A stretch of DNA of 64,000 nt from Mycolicibacterium austroafricanum (GTDB taxonomy: Bacteria > Actinomycetota > Actinomycetes > Mycobacteriales > Mycobacteriaceae). Position numbers and translations under genes: made by a program. Of this stretch, positions 24,399 to 31,776 are shown piece after piece. The stretch lies in assembly GCF_000612725.1 (NCBI RefSeq), contig NZ_HG964450.1:1113537-1177536 (forward strand), written 5' to 3'. Below the pieces are notes generated by a model. That model had not been told where the DNA came from. It did not search any database and worked only from the letters and a program-made list of their open reading frames with translations. Within the stretch, counting starts at the first letter, position 1, and each line of letters begins with the position of its first letter.

Positions 24399-25010
24399 GT
24401 GACGCTCGCCTTCCTGCTCACGTCGCTGGTGATCGTCGCCACCCCGGGAACCGGCGCCCTGTACACCATCGCCACGGGACTGGCGTTTGGAACGAGGGCA
24501 TCGGTGGTCGCCGCCGTCGGGTGCACGATCGGGATCGTGCCCGCCATGCTGGCGGCCGTGACCGGGTTGGCCGCGATCCTGCACAGCAGTGCGATCGCGT
24601 TCCAGACCATCAAGTGGCTGGGGGTCGGCTACCTGCTGTACCTGGCGTGGATCACGTGGCGGGACAAGACCGAACTGGTCGCCGACGCGGTCTCCTCGGA
24701 GCGGCCGGGGTCCTGGCGCATCGCCGGGACAGCCGTGGCGGTCAACGTGCTGAACCCTAAGCTCACGATCTTCTTCTTCGCGTTCCTGCCGCAGTTCGTC
24801 GACCCGGTACGGTCCCCGGTCGTTCAGATGCTTTATCTGAGTGCGATTTTCATGGCGATGACGCTGGTGGTGTTCGCGCTGTACGGCGCATTCGCGGCGG
24901 GCGTGCGGACCCACGTGATCAGCCGGCCCCGGGTGGTGACGTGGATTCGGCGCACCTTCGCCGCGACGTACGTCGCGTTGGCTGCCCGGATGGCGGTCAC
25001 GACGCGCTGA
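24399..25010 (+). CDS. LysE/RhtB-family amino-acid exporter
   Basis: A 203-residue membrane protein with about six hydrophobic segments. It has the LysE family signature: N-terminal VIVATPGTGALYTIATGLAFG, the middle IKWLGVGYLLYLAWITWRD, and NVLNPKLTIFFFAFLPQF. The family exports basic, branched or hydroxylated amino acids. Its close placement after ilvD (GTG start 9 bases after the stop) suggests co-transcription and possibly branched-chain amino-acid or intermediate efflux. That substrate is inference. Confidence 0.87.
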   Translation: MTLAFLLTSLVIVATPGTGALYTIATGLAFGTRASVVAAVGCTIGIVPAMLAAVTGLAAILHSSAIAFQTIKWLGVGYLLYLAWITWRDKTELVADAVSSERPGSWRIAGTAVAVNVLNPKLTIFFFAFLPQFVDPVRSPVVQMLYLSAIFMAMTLVVFALYGAFAAGVRTHVISRPRVVTWIRRTFAATYVALAARMAVTTR

Positions 25011-25119
25011 GTCCGCCGAGGTGTCCGCGTTCGACTTGAGCGCGAATATCCAGTGCCGCGGCCCACGATGTGAGTAGCATCACAACTTTGTTGATGCGCT
25101 CACTTCCCGTGGAGACAGC

Positions 25120-25551
25120 ATGGCTCATGTGTTGGTTGCAGCTTCGGCAGCACTGATCGGCCTGATCGTGTATCCGTCCGCTCCGCTGGCCGATGCCGAC
25201 GCAGACCAGACCATCCGGGTGCAGAACGGGCAGGTTCGGTGCCTTCTCAGCGCCGACTTCGAGGGTCGCGGTCGTCCCGCGGCGGTCTGCACCAGGGCGG
25301 ACGGCGCTCCGTTCAGCACGGCGCCCGCACGGATGGACCTCGCGGTGGTGCAGGGAAGCGGCGAACTGTATTACCTCAAGGGCGCCCTGCCGGGCCCCGA
25401 CACCGGAGATGCCGTGTTGGGCGTCGGCCAGACCTACCGCGCGAACGGTTGGACGATCGAAACCGAGGAACTCCGCACCCTCATCACCTACGACATCGGC
25501 CGCCACGGCATCAGGGTGAATCCGGTGGAAGTGGCCCCTATTTGGAAGTGA
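25120..25551 (+). CDS. Exported mycobacterial protein of unknown function
   Basis: A 143-residue protein with a Sec-type signal peptide ending near APLADADAD (about residue 26). The mature part is small and probably beta-rich, with two cysteines (VRCLLSADF and AAVCTRADG) able to form a disulfide. The pattern IRVQNGQVRCLLSAD is one I associate with a family of small secreted mycobacterial proteins, but I know no function. It is convergent with the TetR gene, 18 bases away. A ribosome-binding-like GGAGAC lies upstream of the ATG. Confidence 0.7.
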   Translation: MAHVLVAASAALIGLIVYPSAPLADADADQTIRVQNGQVRCLLSADFEGRGRPAAVCTRADGAPFSTAPARMDLAVVQGSGELYYLKGALPGPDTGDAVLGVGQTYRANGWTIETEELRTLITYDIGRHGIRVNPVEVAPIWK

Positions 25552-25569
25552 CCCGGCGCGGGCTGGGCC

Positions 25570-26148
25570 TCAGGACCGCGGGGCACGCAGGCCGAGGGTT
25601 CGTCGACCGGCGTCGATCAGCTGCCTGCACAACTCCGCCTCGTCCGCCTCGACGACACCCGGTGCGGCGGTCGCGGCGATGCCCGCCATCACGACCGTGG
25701 CCCGCACCCGGCCGGCCAGCCCTGGCTGGACGGCCGCCAGAAGACCGATCTGGCGGCCGATCAGGTCTGCCCAATCCCGATCGGCGTGGATCACCTCGAC
25801 CACACTGGGGTCACCGCTGGTGACTGCCACCAGAGCCCGGTTCGCGGCGGCCAACCGGGCATAACCGGTGAGGACATGTTCGGCCCGTGCCGAGGGCCTG
25901 CGCTGGGCTTCGGCATGTTCGACGATCGCGCGCAGCTGCTCGATCAACGGCCCGACCAGCGCGCGCAGGAGGTCCTCCCTGGCGCGGAAATGGTAGTAGA
26001 GCGAGCCCTTCGTGACGCCCATCTCGTCGGCGATCATCTGCAGTGACGTGCCCGCGTACCCGTGGCGCGTGAACAAGGCCAGCGCCACGTCGAGCACACG
26101 CTGACGCGCACTCTGCGGCGGCATCTGCGCCGACGACGCTGTCGTCAC
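25570..26148 (-). CDS. TetR-family transcriptional repressor
   Basis: A 192-residue regulator. The N-terminal TetR HTH is clear (RVLDVALALFTRHGYAGTSLQMIADEMGVTKGSLYYHFRAREDLLRAL, residues 17-63), and the C-terminal ligand-binding helices are divergent. It has a GTG start. It is transcribed divergently from a short-chain dehydrogenase gene, and the 125-base spacer holds a strong double palindrome. The classic arrangement suggests it represses the dehydrogenase, and itself, until an alcohol or ketone-type ligand binds. Confidence 0.88.
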   Translation of the reverse strand: MTTASSAQMPPQSARQRVLDVALALFTRHGYAGTSLQMIADEMGVTKGSLYYHFRAREDLLRALVGPLIEQLRAIVEHAEAQRRPSARAEHVLTGYARLAAANRALVAVTSGDPSVVEVIHADRDWADLIGRQIGLLAAVQPGLAGRVRATVVMAGIAATAAPGVVEADEAELCRQLIDAGRRTLGLRAPRS

Positions 26149-26196
26149 CTCGGCTCCCTACGTGTCGCACCCCACAATATCCGGTCGAGCGTCCGG

Positions 26197-26225
26197 TTGG
26201 CAGCCAGACGATCGTCCAGTAGATT
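26197..26225 (+). promoter_or_regulatory. Candidate promoter of the SDR gene
   Basis: A -35-like TTGGCA (26197-26202) and a -10-like TAGATT (26220-26225) separated by 17 bases. The two operator palindromes overlap the spacer and the start region, so bound repressor would occlude RNA polymerase. Confidence 0.5.
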
Positions 26226-26242
26226 ACAGGACGATCGTCTGG
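26204..26242. promoter_or_regulatory. Double TetR operator between the TetR and SDR genes
   Basis: Two 14-base arms in perfect inverted orientation (26204-26217 CCAGACGATCGTCC; 26229-26242 GGACGATCGTCTGG) separated by 11 bases. Each arm also contains the self-palindromic core GACGATCGTC (26207-26216 and 26230-26239), so this can be read as two operators 23 bases apart. That spacing suits two dimers, possibly bound on roughly the same face after about two helical turns. Confidence 0.75.
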
Positions 26243-26273
26243 TATGTCGCCGCTCTGCGAAAGGTTCTCCCCC

Positions 26274-27095
26274 ATGGTCCGTGCATTGCCCCACAAGATC
26301 GCCGTCATCACCGGCGGAGCGTCGGGCATCGGGGCGGGCACCGCGCGGCGGTTCCTCGCCGAAGGCGCCCGCGTGGTGATCGCCGACATCGACCGCGAGC
26401 ACGGAGAGGCACGGGCCGCCGAACTGGGCCCCGACTGCGTCTTCAAGTACACCGACGTCGCCAGCCGCGAGGACGTCACCGAGCTCGTCGAATACGCCGT
26501 GGACCGCTTCGGCGGCCTCGACGTGATGGTGAACAACGCCGGGATCTCCGGCCGGATGCAGCCGGAGCTGCTCGACGACGACTTCACCGACTTCGACCGC
26601 GTCATGCAGGTAAACCTGCTGGGCGTCATGCTCGGGACGCAGATCGCGGCGCGCCACATGAAAGACCACGGCGGCGGATCCATCATCAACACCACGTCCA
26701 TCGGCGGCATCCAGGCCGGCTGCACCGTGATGACCTACCGCGCCGCCAAGGCAGGCGTCATCCACTTCACCAAGTCCGCGGCGATCGACCTCGCGCAGCA
26801 CGCCATTCGCGTCAACACCATTGCACCCGGCGGCATCCCGACGGCGATCCTGTCCGCCGCCACCGGGGTGGACGAGTCCGACGAGCTGGGCACCACCGCG
26901 GCGATCCGCAAGGAGATCGCGGCCGAGCGCCCACTGAGGATGACCGCGTCCGTCGACGACATCGCCGCGGCCGCCGCGTATCTCGGCAGCGACGACGCGC
27001 GCTATGTCACCGGGGTGGTACTCCCGGTCGACGGCGGGATGACGGCGGGCAATCCGCGAAATCCGCTGCGCGACTTGGTAACCGCCGCTCAGTGA
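26274..27095 (+). CDS. Short-chain dehydrogenase/reductase (SDR)
   Basis: A 273-residue classical SDR. It has the NAD(P)-binding TGGASGIGAGTARR near residue 13, Asp in VVIADIDREHG after strand 2 (favouring NAD(H)), NNAGISG, catalytic Ser in NTTSIGG, and the YRAAK Tyr/Lys pair. The product is an NAD-dependent alcohol or ketone oxidoreductase of unknown substrate. I chose the ATG at 26274 over that at 26244 because it gives the usual short N-terminus and leaves the operators in the untranslated leader. It is divergently paired with, and presumably controlled by, the TetR gene. Confidence 0.88.
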   Translation: MVRALPHKIAVITGGASGIGAGTARRFLAEGARVVIADIDREHGEARAAELGPDCVFKYTDVASREDVTELVEYAVDRFGGLDVMVNNAGISGRMQPELLDDDFTDFDRVMQVNLLGVMLGTQIAARHMKDHGGGSIINTTSIGGIQAGCTVMTYRAAKAGVIHFTKSAAIDLAQHAIRVNTIAPGGIPTAILSAATGVDESDELGTTAAIRKEIAAERPLRMTASVDDIAAAAAYLGSDDARYVTGVVLPVDGGMTAGNPRNPLRDLVTAAQ

Positions 27096-27233
27096 GGTTA
27101 GCCGGCGACATCGGCCCCTCGGCGACGGACCTGGGTCCCGGATGACCAGTGCTCCGCTTCGCCGGGCGCCGTCGCCGCTGCTCCTAGAATGGCGCCAGAT
27201 CGGCGGTCATCGGCATCGGGCGGAGGTGAGGTT

Positions 27234-28055
27234 ATGACGACGGCGTTCCCCGATACCGAGGTGCTGGAGAGCGTGCTTGACCGCGCTGCGCATGCCCCGT
27301 CGGTGCGCAACGCTCAGCCCTGGCGCTGGCACGTCGACCAGCGCGGCGTGCAGCTGTTCGCCGACTGGACCCGCCGCCTCGGCGACGCCGACTCCGACCG
27401 ACGCGATGTGGTCCTGAGCTGCGGCGCGGTGCTGCACCACTGCGCGGTCGCGCTCGCCGACGCCGGATGGTCGAGCCGGATCCGTCGCTTCCCCGACGAC
27501 GGTGTGCTGGCGGCCATCGAGCTCGCGCAGCGGCCACCCAGGGCGGGCAGCCACGAGCTGGCCGGCGCCATTGCGCACCGCCGCGCGGACCGGCGGCCCT
27601 ACACCGGATCGCTGCCCGCGGGGATGATCGAACTGCTCATGCTTCGCGCGGAACGCTTCGGCGTCCGGCTGGCCGTGGTGCCCACCATTCGGTGGGCCCG
27701 GATCGGTGAAGCCGATTTCGCACTACGCTACGGCGACGGCTCACCGGGGCATCCGGGTGACGACGCCGCCATGCTCGTGCTGGCGACCGACACCGACACC
27801 GAAGTGATGCGGCTACGAGCCGGCGAGGCGCTCAGCGACCTGACGCTGGCGGCGACCGCCCTCGGGCTCGCCTCGTGCCCGTTGACGGACCCGCTGAAAG
27901 ACGCCCGAGACCGGCTGGCCCTGGCGTGCGAGGTCTTCGACGGGGAGGCCTACCCGCAGGCGTTGATCCGGCTCGGGCGGCCGGCAGCCGGTGACCCGCT
28001 GCCGCCCGTGGACCGTCGGCCCGTCGCGGAGACGACCACGTTCGACCTTGATTAG
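27234..28055 (+). CDS. Acg-type nitroreductase-family protein
   Basis: A 273-residue protein of the Acg/nitroreductase-like group: RAAHAPSVRNAQPWRWHV near the N-terminus, VLSCGAVLHHCAVALADAGW, AHRRADRRPYTG, and C-terminal LGLASCPLTDPL and PQALIRLGRPA. Acg-type proteins sequester FMN and are dormancy-associated in M. tuberculosis (Rv2032, Rv3131). This one is about 60 residues shorter than those (about 330), mainly in the middle. I find no DosR-type palindrome upstream. The ATG at 27234 follows a GGAGGTGAGG ribosome-binding site. Confidence 0.8.
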   Translation: MTTAFPDTEVLESVLDRAAHAPSVRNAQPWRWHVDQRGVQLFADWTRRLGDADSDRRDVVLSCGAVLHHCAVALADAGWSSRIRRFPDDGVLAAIELAQRPPRAGSHELAGAIAHRRADRRPYTGSLPAGMIELLMLRAERFGVRLAVVPTIRWARIGEADFALRYGDGSPGHPGDDAAMLVLATDTDTEVMRLRAGEALSDLTLAATALGLASCPLTDPLKDARDRLALACEVFDGEAYPQALIRLGRPAAGDPLPPVDRRPVAETTTFDLD

Positions 28056-28064
28056 GCGCCGGCT

Positions 28065-29453
28065 TTAACCGGTGAATCCCTCGCCCGATGTCGACCGGTC
28101 GTGATGGGTGTAGGTCAGCGGGATCTTCCGTCCGCCGGCGATCTTGTCCAGCATCGCGATCCGCTCACGCGCGGCCGCGCCGGTCTGCTTCCTGTGCTCA
28201 CGGATCGGATTGGACCACGGCAGTTTGTCGGCCACCACGGCGATGCGGACGTTGAGTCTGGTCAGCTGCTCAAAGGTCTGCACGCGGCGTTCGATGTTGT
28301 AGCCGAGCGGCTCGAAGAGCGTGCCGACCAGCATGGCTTCGATCTGCTCGTACCCGAACACGACGCCTGCCGGCGCAAAGGCAATGGTGGCCGTGATCTG
28401 GTTGCTGTACCGGGAGACCACTTTTCTGAGCCAGCCGGGCAACGTCTCCGTCAGCGTTCGCAGGTGCTCGGGTCCGGCAATCGCATCGACAAGCTCGGCA
28501 CGCCACGGGGACGGGCTGCCGCCCCTGGCAAGGACGTAGTTCAGCGACTTGATCAACTCAAGACCGTTGGAGGACGGAAGGAGTTCGGGGGCACCCCACA
28601 ACCGCCCTGAGAACGACGAGTATTCGGCGAGGTCCTCGAGCTGCCCATGCGTCAGCTTGCGCCCGAACGCGTGATCGACGAGACGTCCGAGCAACATGCC
28701 GCTCCCGAAGCCCAGCAGCGACGTCACCGGAATGGGTTCTCCGAACTTCAGATAGACGTCGTCTCCCCATTTCCGCCGCAACCCACGACTGGCCAGCGCG
28801 TGCATCAACCGCACCCGCACCACATCCTGGAAAGCCTCCGACTGCCGGTCGAAGATCTCCGGCAGCGTGAACTGCGCGAACACCCGGGCGGTTTCGATGA
28901 AACGGCGCGGGCCGTCGTCCGCGAACCGACCTGTGGCCCCGGTGGCCGCAGAGATGTCGCCGGTCATCGCGGTCTCGTACACCGCCCACCCGCGGATGAT
29001 CGTGGTGGCGGCCATCGTGCTCGACATCGCCAGCATCCGGCCCCGCTCAGCGGCGACGAGATCGAACCGACCTGGCAGCTGATCCAGATGCTCGAAGAGG
29101 TCGACGAACTCTTGGGGGGGATCGTCCAGCGTCTCGATACCCTGCGTGAGAGCCTGCTCGAACAGCGCGCGGCCCTGCGCATGACCAAGGCGCTCGAACG
29201 CGTCGACCACGCCGATCATGTGCTCGTCGCGCTGCCAGAAATAGTCGTCGCGCAGGCGCGTGAGGTCGCTGGTGTCGACCTCTTTGTCGATGTCGATCCA
29301 CTCACCGAACATGAACTCGCGCATGCGACGCCACTGGGCGGCGAAATGGTCACGCCCCGGCGGGATGGGTCGCAACGGGCGATCGGGATGTTCGCGTCGA
29401 TTGAAATCGACGTCCTCGAGGAGGATCTCTGGACGCTCACCAGTCACAGTCAT
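28065..29453 (-). CDS. MpaB/Lcp-like (DUF2236) haem oxygenase family protein
   Basis: A 462-residue protein of the oxygenase MpaB/latex-clearing-protein superfamily. Supporting features are the mainly helical sequence, the conserved AFQDVVRVRLMHALASRGLRRKW containing the Arg-x-Arg-x-x-His haem-site pattern, and RGWAVYETAMTGD. Relatives are b-type haem enzymes that cleave carbon-carbon double bonds in isoprenoid chains, such as polyisoprene or mycophenolate precursors. No signal peptide is seen, unlike secreted Lcp, so an intracellular isoprenoid or lipid substrate is likely. The ATG at 29453 is chosen over one four codons upstream. Arr lies 152 bases away on the same strand. Confidence 0.72.
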   Translation of the reverse strand: MTVTGERPEILLEDVDFNRREHPDRPLRPIPPGRDHFAAQWRRMREFMFGEWIDIDKEVDTSDLTRLRDDYFWQRDEHMIGVVDAFERLGHAQGRALFEQALTQGIETLDDPPQEFVDLFEHLDQLPGRFDLVAAERGRMLAMSSTMAATTIIRGWAVYETAMTGDISAATGATGRFADDGPRRFIETARVFAQFTLPEIFDRQSEAFQDVVRVRLMHALASRGLRRKWGDDVYLKFGEPIPVTSLLGFGSGMLLGRLVDHAFGRKLTHGQLEDLAEYSSFSGRLWGAPELLPSSNGLELIKSLNYVLARGGSPSPWRAELVDAIAGPEHLRTLTETLPGWLRKVVSRYSNQITATIAFAPAGVVFGYEQIEAMLVGTLFEPLGYNIERRVQTFEQLTRLNVRIAVVADKLPWSNPIREHRKQTGAAARERIAMLDKIAGGRKIPLTYTHHDRSTSGEGFTG

Positions 29454-29605
29454 GCAGCAACCCAATCTCGGATATAGAGGACACTGATTGAGACGTTATC
29501 TCACGATGCCGCGGATGTGAACGGCGATTCTTGATCTCGTCGCCGATTTCTTGCAGGCGACGGATCGTGATCACGTCCGGCTGCGGCCGGTCAGCCACCG
29601 CACCA

Positions 29606-30034
29606 CTAGTCGTAAATGACGTCGAGCCCGCGACGCCGGAGTTCGGCCAGAGAGTCCCGCATCGCCTGCAGCTGCTCATCGGAATGGCCTGTCCAGTCGG
29701 TGATTTCGCCAACTATCCGCACGGGTTCGCGCGTGCGGAACGACCGGGTCGGATTTCCGGGCAGCTTCTTGTCGGTCACATTGGGATCGTCCTCCAGTGC
29801 ACCCTGCGGTTCCACGATGAAGATCCGGCACCGGCCGTCGCCGGCGGCCAGCTCGGCCCCCCACACGGCAGCATCCAATGTCTGTGTCACGTATACGTGG
29901 TTCATCACCCGCCCTTCGTCATAGTTCGACCGGCGTCCGGGCAGCAGCACGTCGCCGACCGAAAGGTCGGCCCTGGAGCCGTGCAGGAACGCACCGGACT
30001 CGTGCATCTCAAAAGGTTTCGGTGTCTGCGGCAC
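29606..30034 (-). CDS. arr: Rifamycin ADP-ribosyltransferase Arr
   Basis: A 142-residue enzyme that inactivates rifampicin by ADP-ribosylating its ansa-chain hydroxyl. The sequence closely follows Arr of M. smegmatis: PKPFEMHESGAFLHG, RVMNHVYVTQTLDAAVWGAEL, VEPQGALEDDPNVTDKKLPG and NPTRSFRTREPVRIVGEITDW. The His-Tyr-Asp residues of the Arr active site correspond to His18, Tyr48 and Asp83. The GTG at 30034 aligns with the known start; another GTG two codons earlier is possible. Expression is probably rifamycin-inducible, since a RAE-like palindrome lies about 50 bases upstream. It predicts intrinsic reduced rifampicin susceptibility. Confidence 0.93.
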   Translation of the reverse strand: MPQTPKPFEMHESGAFLHGSRADLSVGDVLLPGRRSNYDEGRVMNHVYVTQTLDAAVWGAELAAGDGRCRIFIVEPQGALEDDPNVTDKKLPGNPTRSFRTREPVRIVGEITDWTGHSDEQLQAMRDSLAELRRRGLDVIYD

Positions 30035-30084
30035 AACCACTTCCGTTCGTAGACCTAGTCGACCGCAGGATTGTGCCCCGCCTC

Positions 30085-30107
30085 GGGGGCCTTGCCGCAA
30101 GGCCCCC
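30085..30107 (-). promoter_or_regulatory. Rifamycin-associated element (RAE)-like palindrome upstream of arr
   Basis: A perfect inverted repeat with 10-base arms and a 3-base centre. On the arr strand the left arm is GGGGGCCTTG, the centre CGG and the right arm CAAGGCCCCC. This closely resembles the RAE, the roughly 19-base inverted repeat found upstream of rifamycin-inactivation and -protection genes in actinomycetes and needed for rifamycin induction. It lies in the leader or promoter 51 bases before the arr start. Confidence 0.8.
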
Positions 30108-30214
30108 TCTATGCCATAAAGTGAGAGCGGGAAAGGCTGTGACAGCGCATGCATGTCCGCTTGAAACGACGAAGGCGCCCGCAACAGGGGCGCCCTCGTG
30201 TCACCAGCCGTCGT

Positions 30215-30451
30215 TCAGTTGCGCACGCTGGTGTCGACGTGCGGCACCTTCACCGTCGGGTAGAGCTGGTTCAGCCACGGGTTGTTGCTGTCCCGGCCAT
30301 ACCCGTAGCCGAAATCGTGGCCATAGCCGCTGTCGCTGCCATGTCCACCGAACGCAGGCCCGTTTCCGTCGGCCAGCGCCGGCCCGGCGAATCCGATCAC
30401 CGCTGCGGACAATGCTCCCGCAACCACACTGAGAAGCCCGAATCTCTTCAC
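30215..30451 (-). CDS. Small secreted Gly/Tyr-rich protein
   Basis: A 78-residue protein. The signal peptide (VKRFGLLSVVAGALSAAVIGF) is probably cut after ALA near residue 27. The mature peptide of about 50 residues is rich in Gly, Asp, Tyr and His (GYGHDFGYGYGRD), followed by NPWLNQLYPTVKVPHVDTSVRN. I recognise no family; small secreted proteins with this build are common in mycobacteria. The GTG at 30451 precedes a proper signal peptide and follows a GAGGCGAGAG ribosome-binding site. The His/Asp-rich part could bind metal, which is speculation. Confidence 0.6.
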   Translation of the reverse strand: MKRFGLLSVVAGALSAAVIGFAGPALADGNGPAFGGHGSDSGYGHDFGYGYGRDSNNPWLNQLYPTVKVPHVDTSVRN

Positions 30452-30587
30452 GGCTCTCGCCTCTTTCCTCTGTACTGCTCCGTCGGCGGGCAGAACTCCC
30501 GCAACACCTGCTGGAACAGAGGACGGCGCGGATTGATTCCGGCGGTCAGTCAGCAATGCCGGGGCGAGGGCGTGGGACGGCGCTCCG

Positions 30588-30977
30588 CTATCGGCCGTGG
30601 CCTGTCTGATACTTCGCCGACATGGCCTCGATGCGGCGCAGCGCGATCGCCAGCACCGGCAGATAGCCCGGTGCCCACAGCGGGGCGCTCATCCAGACCC
30701 GGCTCCCGTCGTCCCGTGGCTGCACCCCGTGGCGGGTGGCCGGCACGCCGGCGACCCGCCAACCCCACGACCGGCCCTGGTCCAGCTCCGAGACCACGAA
30801 CGGCAACGGCACACCGACCGGCGTCCAGATCCGTCCCGTCGTTCCCCACTCGAAAGCGGCCCCGTCGAGTTCGGCACGGGCCACGCTCGGACCCCACTGC
30901 GGCCACGCCTCCGGGTCGGTCAGCACGTGCCAGACCGCGTCCGCCGACGCTTCGACGTCCCTGCTCACCGTCCACAT
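30588..30977 (-). CDS. SRPBCC (START-like) family protein
   Basis: A 129-residue protein with the polyketide-cyclase/SRPBCC pattern: MWTVSRDVEASADAVWHVLTDPEAWPQWGPSV at the start, a central WGTTGRIWTPVGVPLPFVVSELDQGRSWGW, and a long C-terminal helix (ALRRIEAMSAKYQTG). Such proteins bind hydrophobic ligands in a helix-grip cavity. No ligand can be assigned. It lies 25 bases beyond the PhlG-type gene on the same strand and may be the last gene of that operon. Confidence 0.78.
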   Translation of the reverse strand: MWTVSRDVEASADAVWHVLTDPEAWPQWGPSVARAELDGAAFEWGTTGRIWTPVGVPLPFVVSELDQGRSWGWRVAGVPATRHGVQPRDDGSRVWMSAPLWAPGYLPVLAIALRRIEAMSAKYQTGHGR

Positions 30978-31002
30978 GCGGGCGGTATACCCCGGTGCGC
31001 CG

Positions 31003-31776
31003 TCAGCCGAACCTCGCGTGCAGCGCGGGCAGGAAGCCCGCGAGATGGTTCATCTCCTGGGCGCAGTGCACCAGCAGATCCCGGGGGTTCGGCAGCTGGC
31101 GCGCGGCCACCGGCCGAATCACGGTGTTCGCCAACAGGTTTCCGTGCCGGACGCCGACGTAGGGTCCCCCCATCCAGAACCGTGACCGCATCTCGGCACC
31201 GGCCGGCGTGCCACGCACATGGTGGACGAACCAGCCGATGTCGACCGGCACCTCCGAGGAGCCCAGCCGCGCGCACACCGCGACCGAGTCGCCGGGGTTC
31301 ACGTCCAGCCCCACCGCCGCCGGATCGAGGAAGCGGATCGCGGCCTTCGCGTACGCCGACCCGAGGTATTCCTCGATGAGTGAGATCCGGCCGACGTAGT
31401 GTCCGTCTCCGCCGCCGTCGGCCCACCGCGCCGACGCGTGCGCCCGCGGATGCCACAGCTTGTAGCGCCGGGTGTCGCTGCCGTGCCAGCCGAACCACCA
31501 GTCCCACATCTGCGGTGTGACACCCGGCATGTCGGTGCGCACCGACACCTGGAACGCGCCGTTGCCCAACCGGCCGTACCCGTTCTCCGTCTCGTGGTAA
31601 CCCTCGTCGAGAAGTGTTGCGGCGCTCTCCAATCGGAGGAGCAACGGTTCGGCCTGCGGGCCGTGGTGCAACGCGTCGACGATGTGGGCGGGCAGCGCGG
31701 TCATCTGGGGGTCGAAGAACCCGCCGTACTCGGTGTTGCCGTCGTCACCGCGGTACCCGAGGTAGGCACGTGCCAT
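31003..31776 (-). CDS. PhlG-type (2,4-diacetylphloroglucinol hydrolase-like) C-C hydrolase
   Basis: A 257-residue protein of the DAPG hydrolase (PhlG) family, zinc enzymes that cleave a carbon-carbon bond between an acyl group and an aromatic ring. Visible hallmarks are WDWWFGWHGSDTRRYKLWHPRAH (residues 91-113), the acidic LIEEYLG (134-139), and His237-x-x-x-Glu241 in LLVHCAQEMNH, the pattern of the C-terminal zinc ligands of Pseudomonas PhlG. The natural substrate is unknown. Its ATG overlaps the stop of the FAD oxidase gene by one base, so the two should act in one pathway under the divergent IclR regulator. Confidence 0.82.
   Translation of the reverse strand: MARAYLGYRGDDGNTEYGGFFDPQMTALPAHIVDALHHGPQAEPLLLRLESAATLLDEGYHETENGYGRLGNGAFQVSVRTDMPGVTPQMWDWWFGWHGSDTRRYKLWHPRAHASARWADGGGDGHYVGRISLIEEYLGSAYAKAAIRFLDPAAVGLDVNPGDSVAVCARLGSSEVPVDIGWFVHHVRGTPAGAEMRSRFWMGGPYVGVRHGNLLANTVIRPVAARQLPNPRDLLVHCAQEMNHLAGFLPALHARFG

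Noticed and set aside
22698..24914. 738-codon minus-strand frame covering ilvD
   Set aside because: It is a shadow of ilvD on the opposite strand, with His/Gly/Arg/Asp bias and no recognisable domain.
27096..27233. DosR-type motif before the Acg-like gene
   Set aside because: I looked for the roughly 20-base DosR palindrome and saw none, so dormancy regulation cannot be claimed from the sequence.
30085..30107. Palindrome before arr as a rho-independent terminator
   Set aside because: No T-run follows on either strand, and it lies at the 5' side of arr, with no gene ending there on the minus strand.
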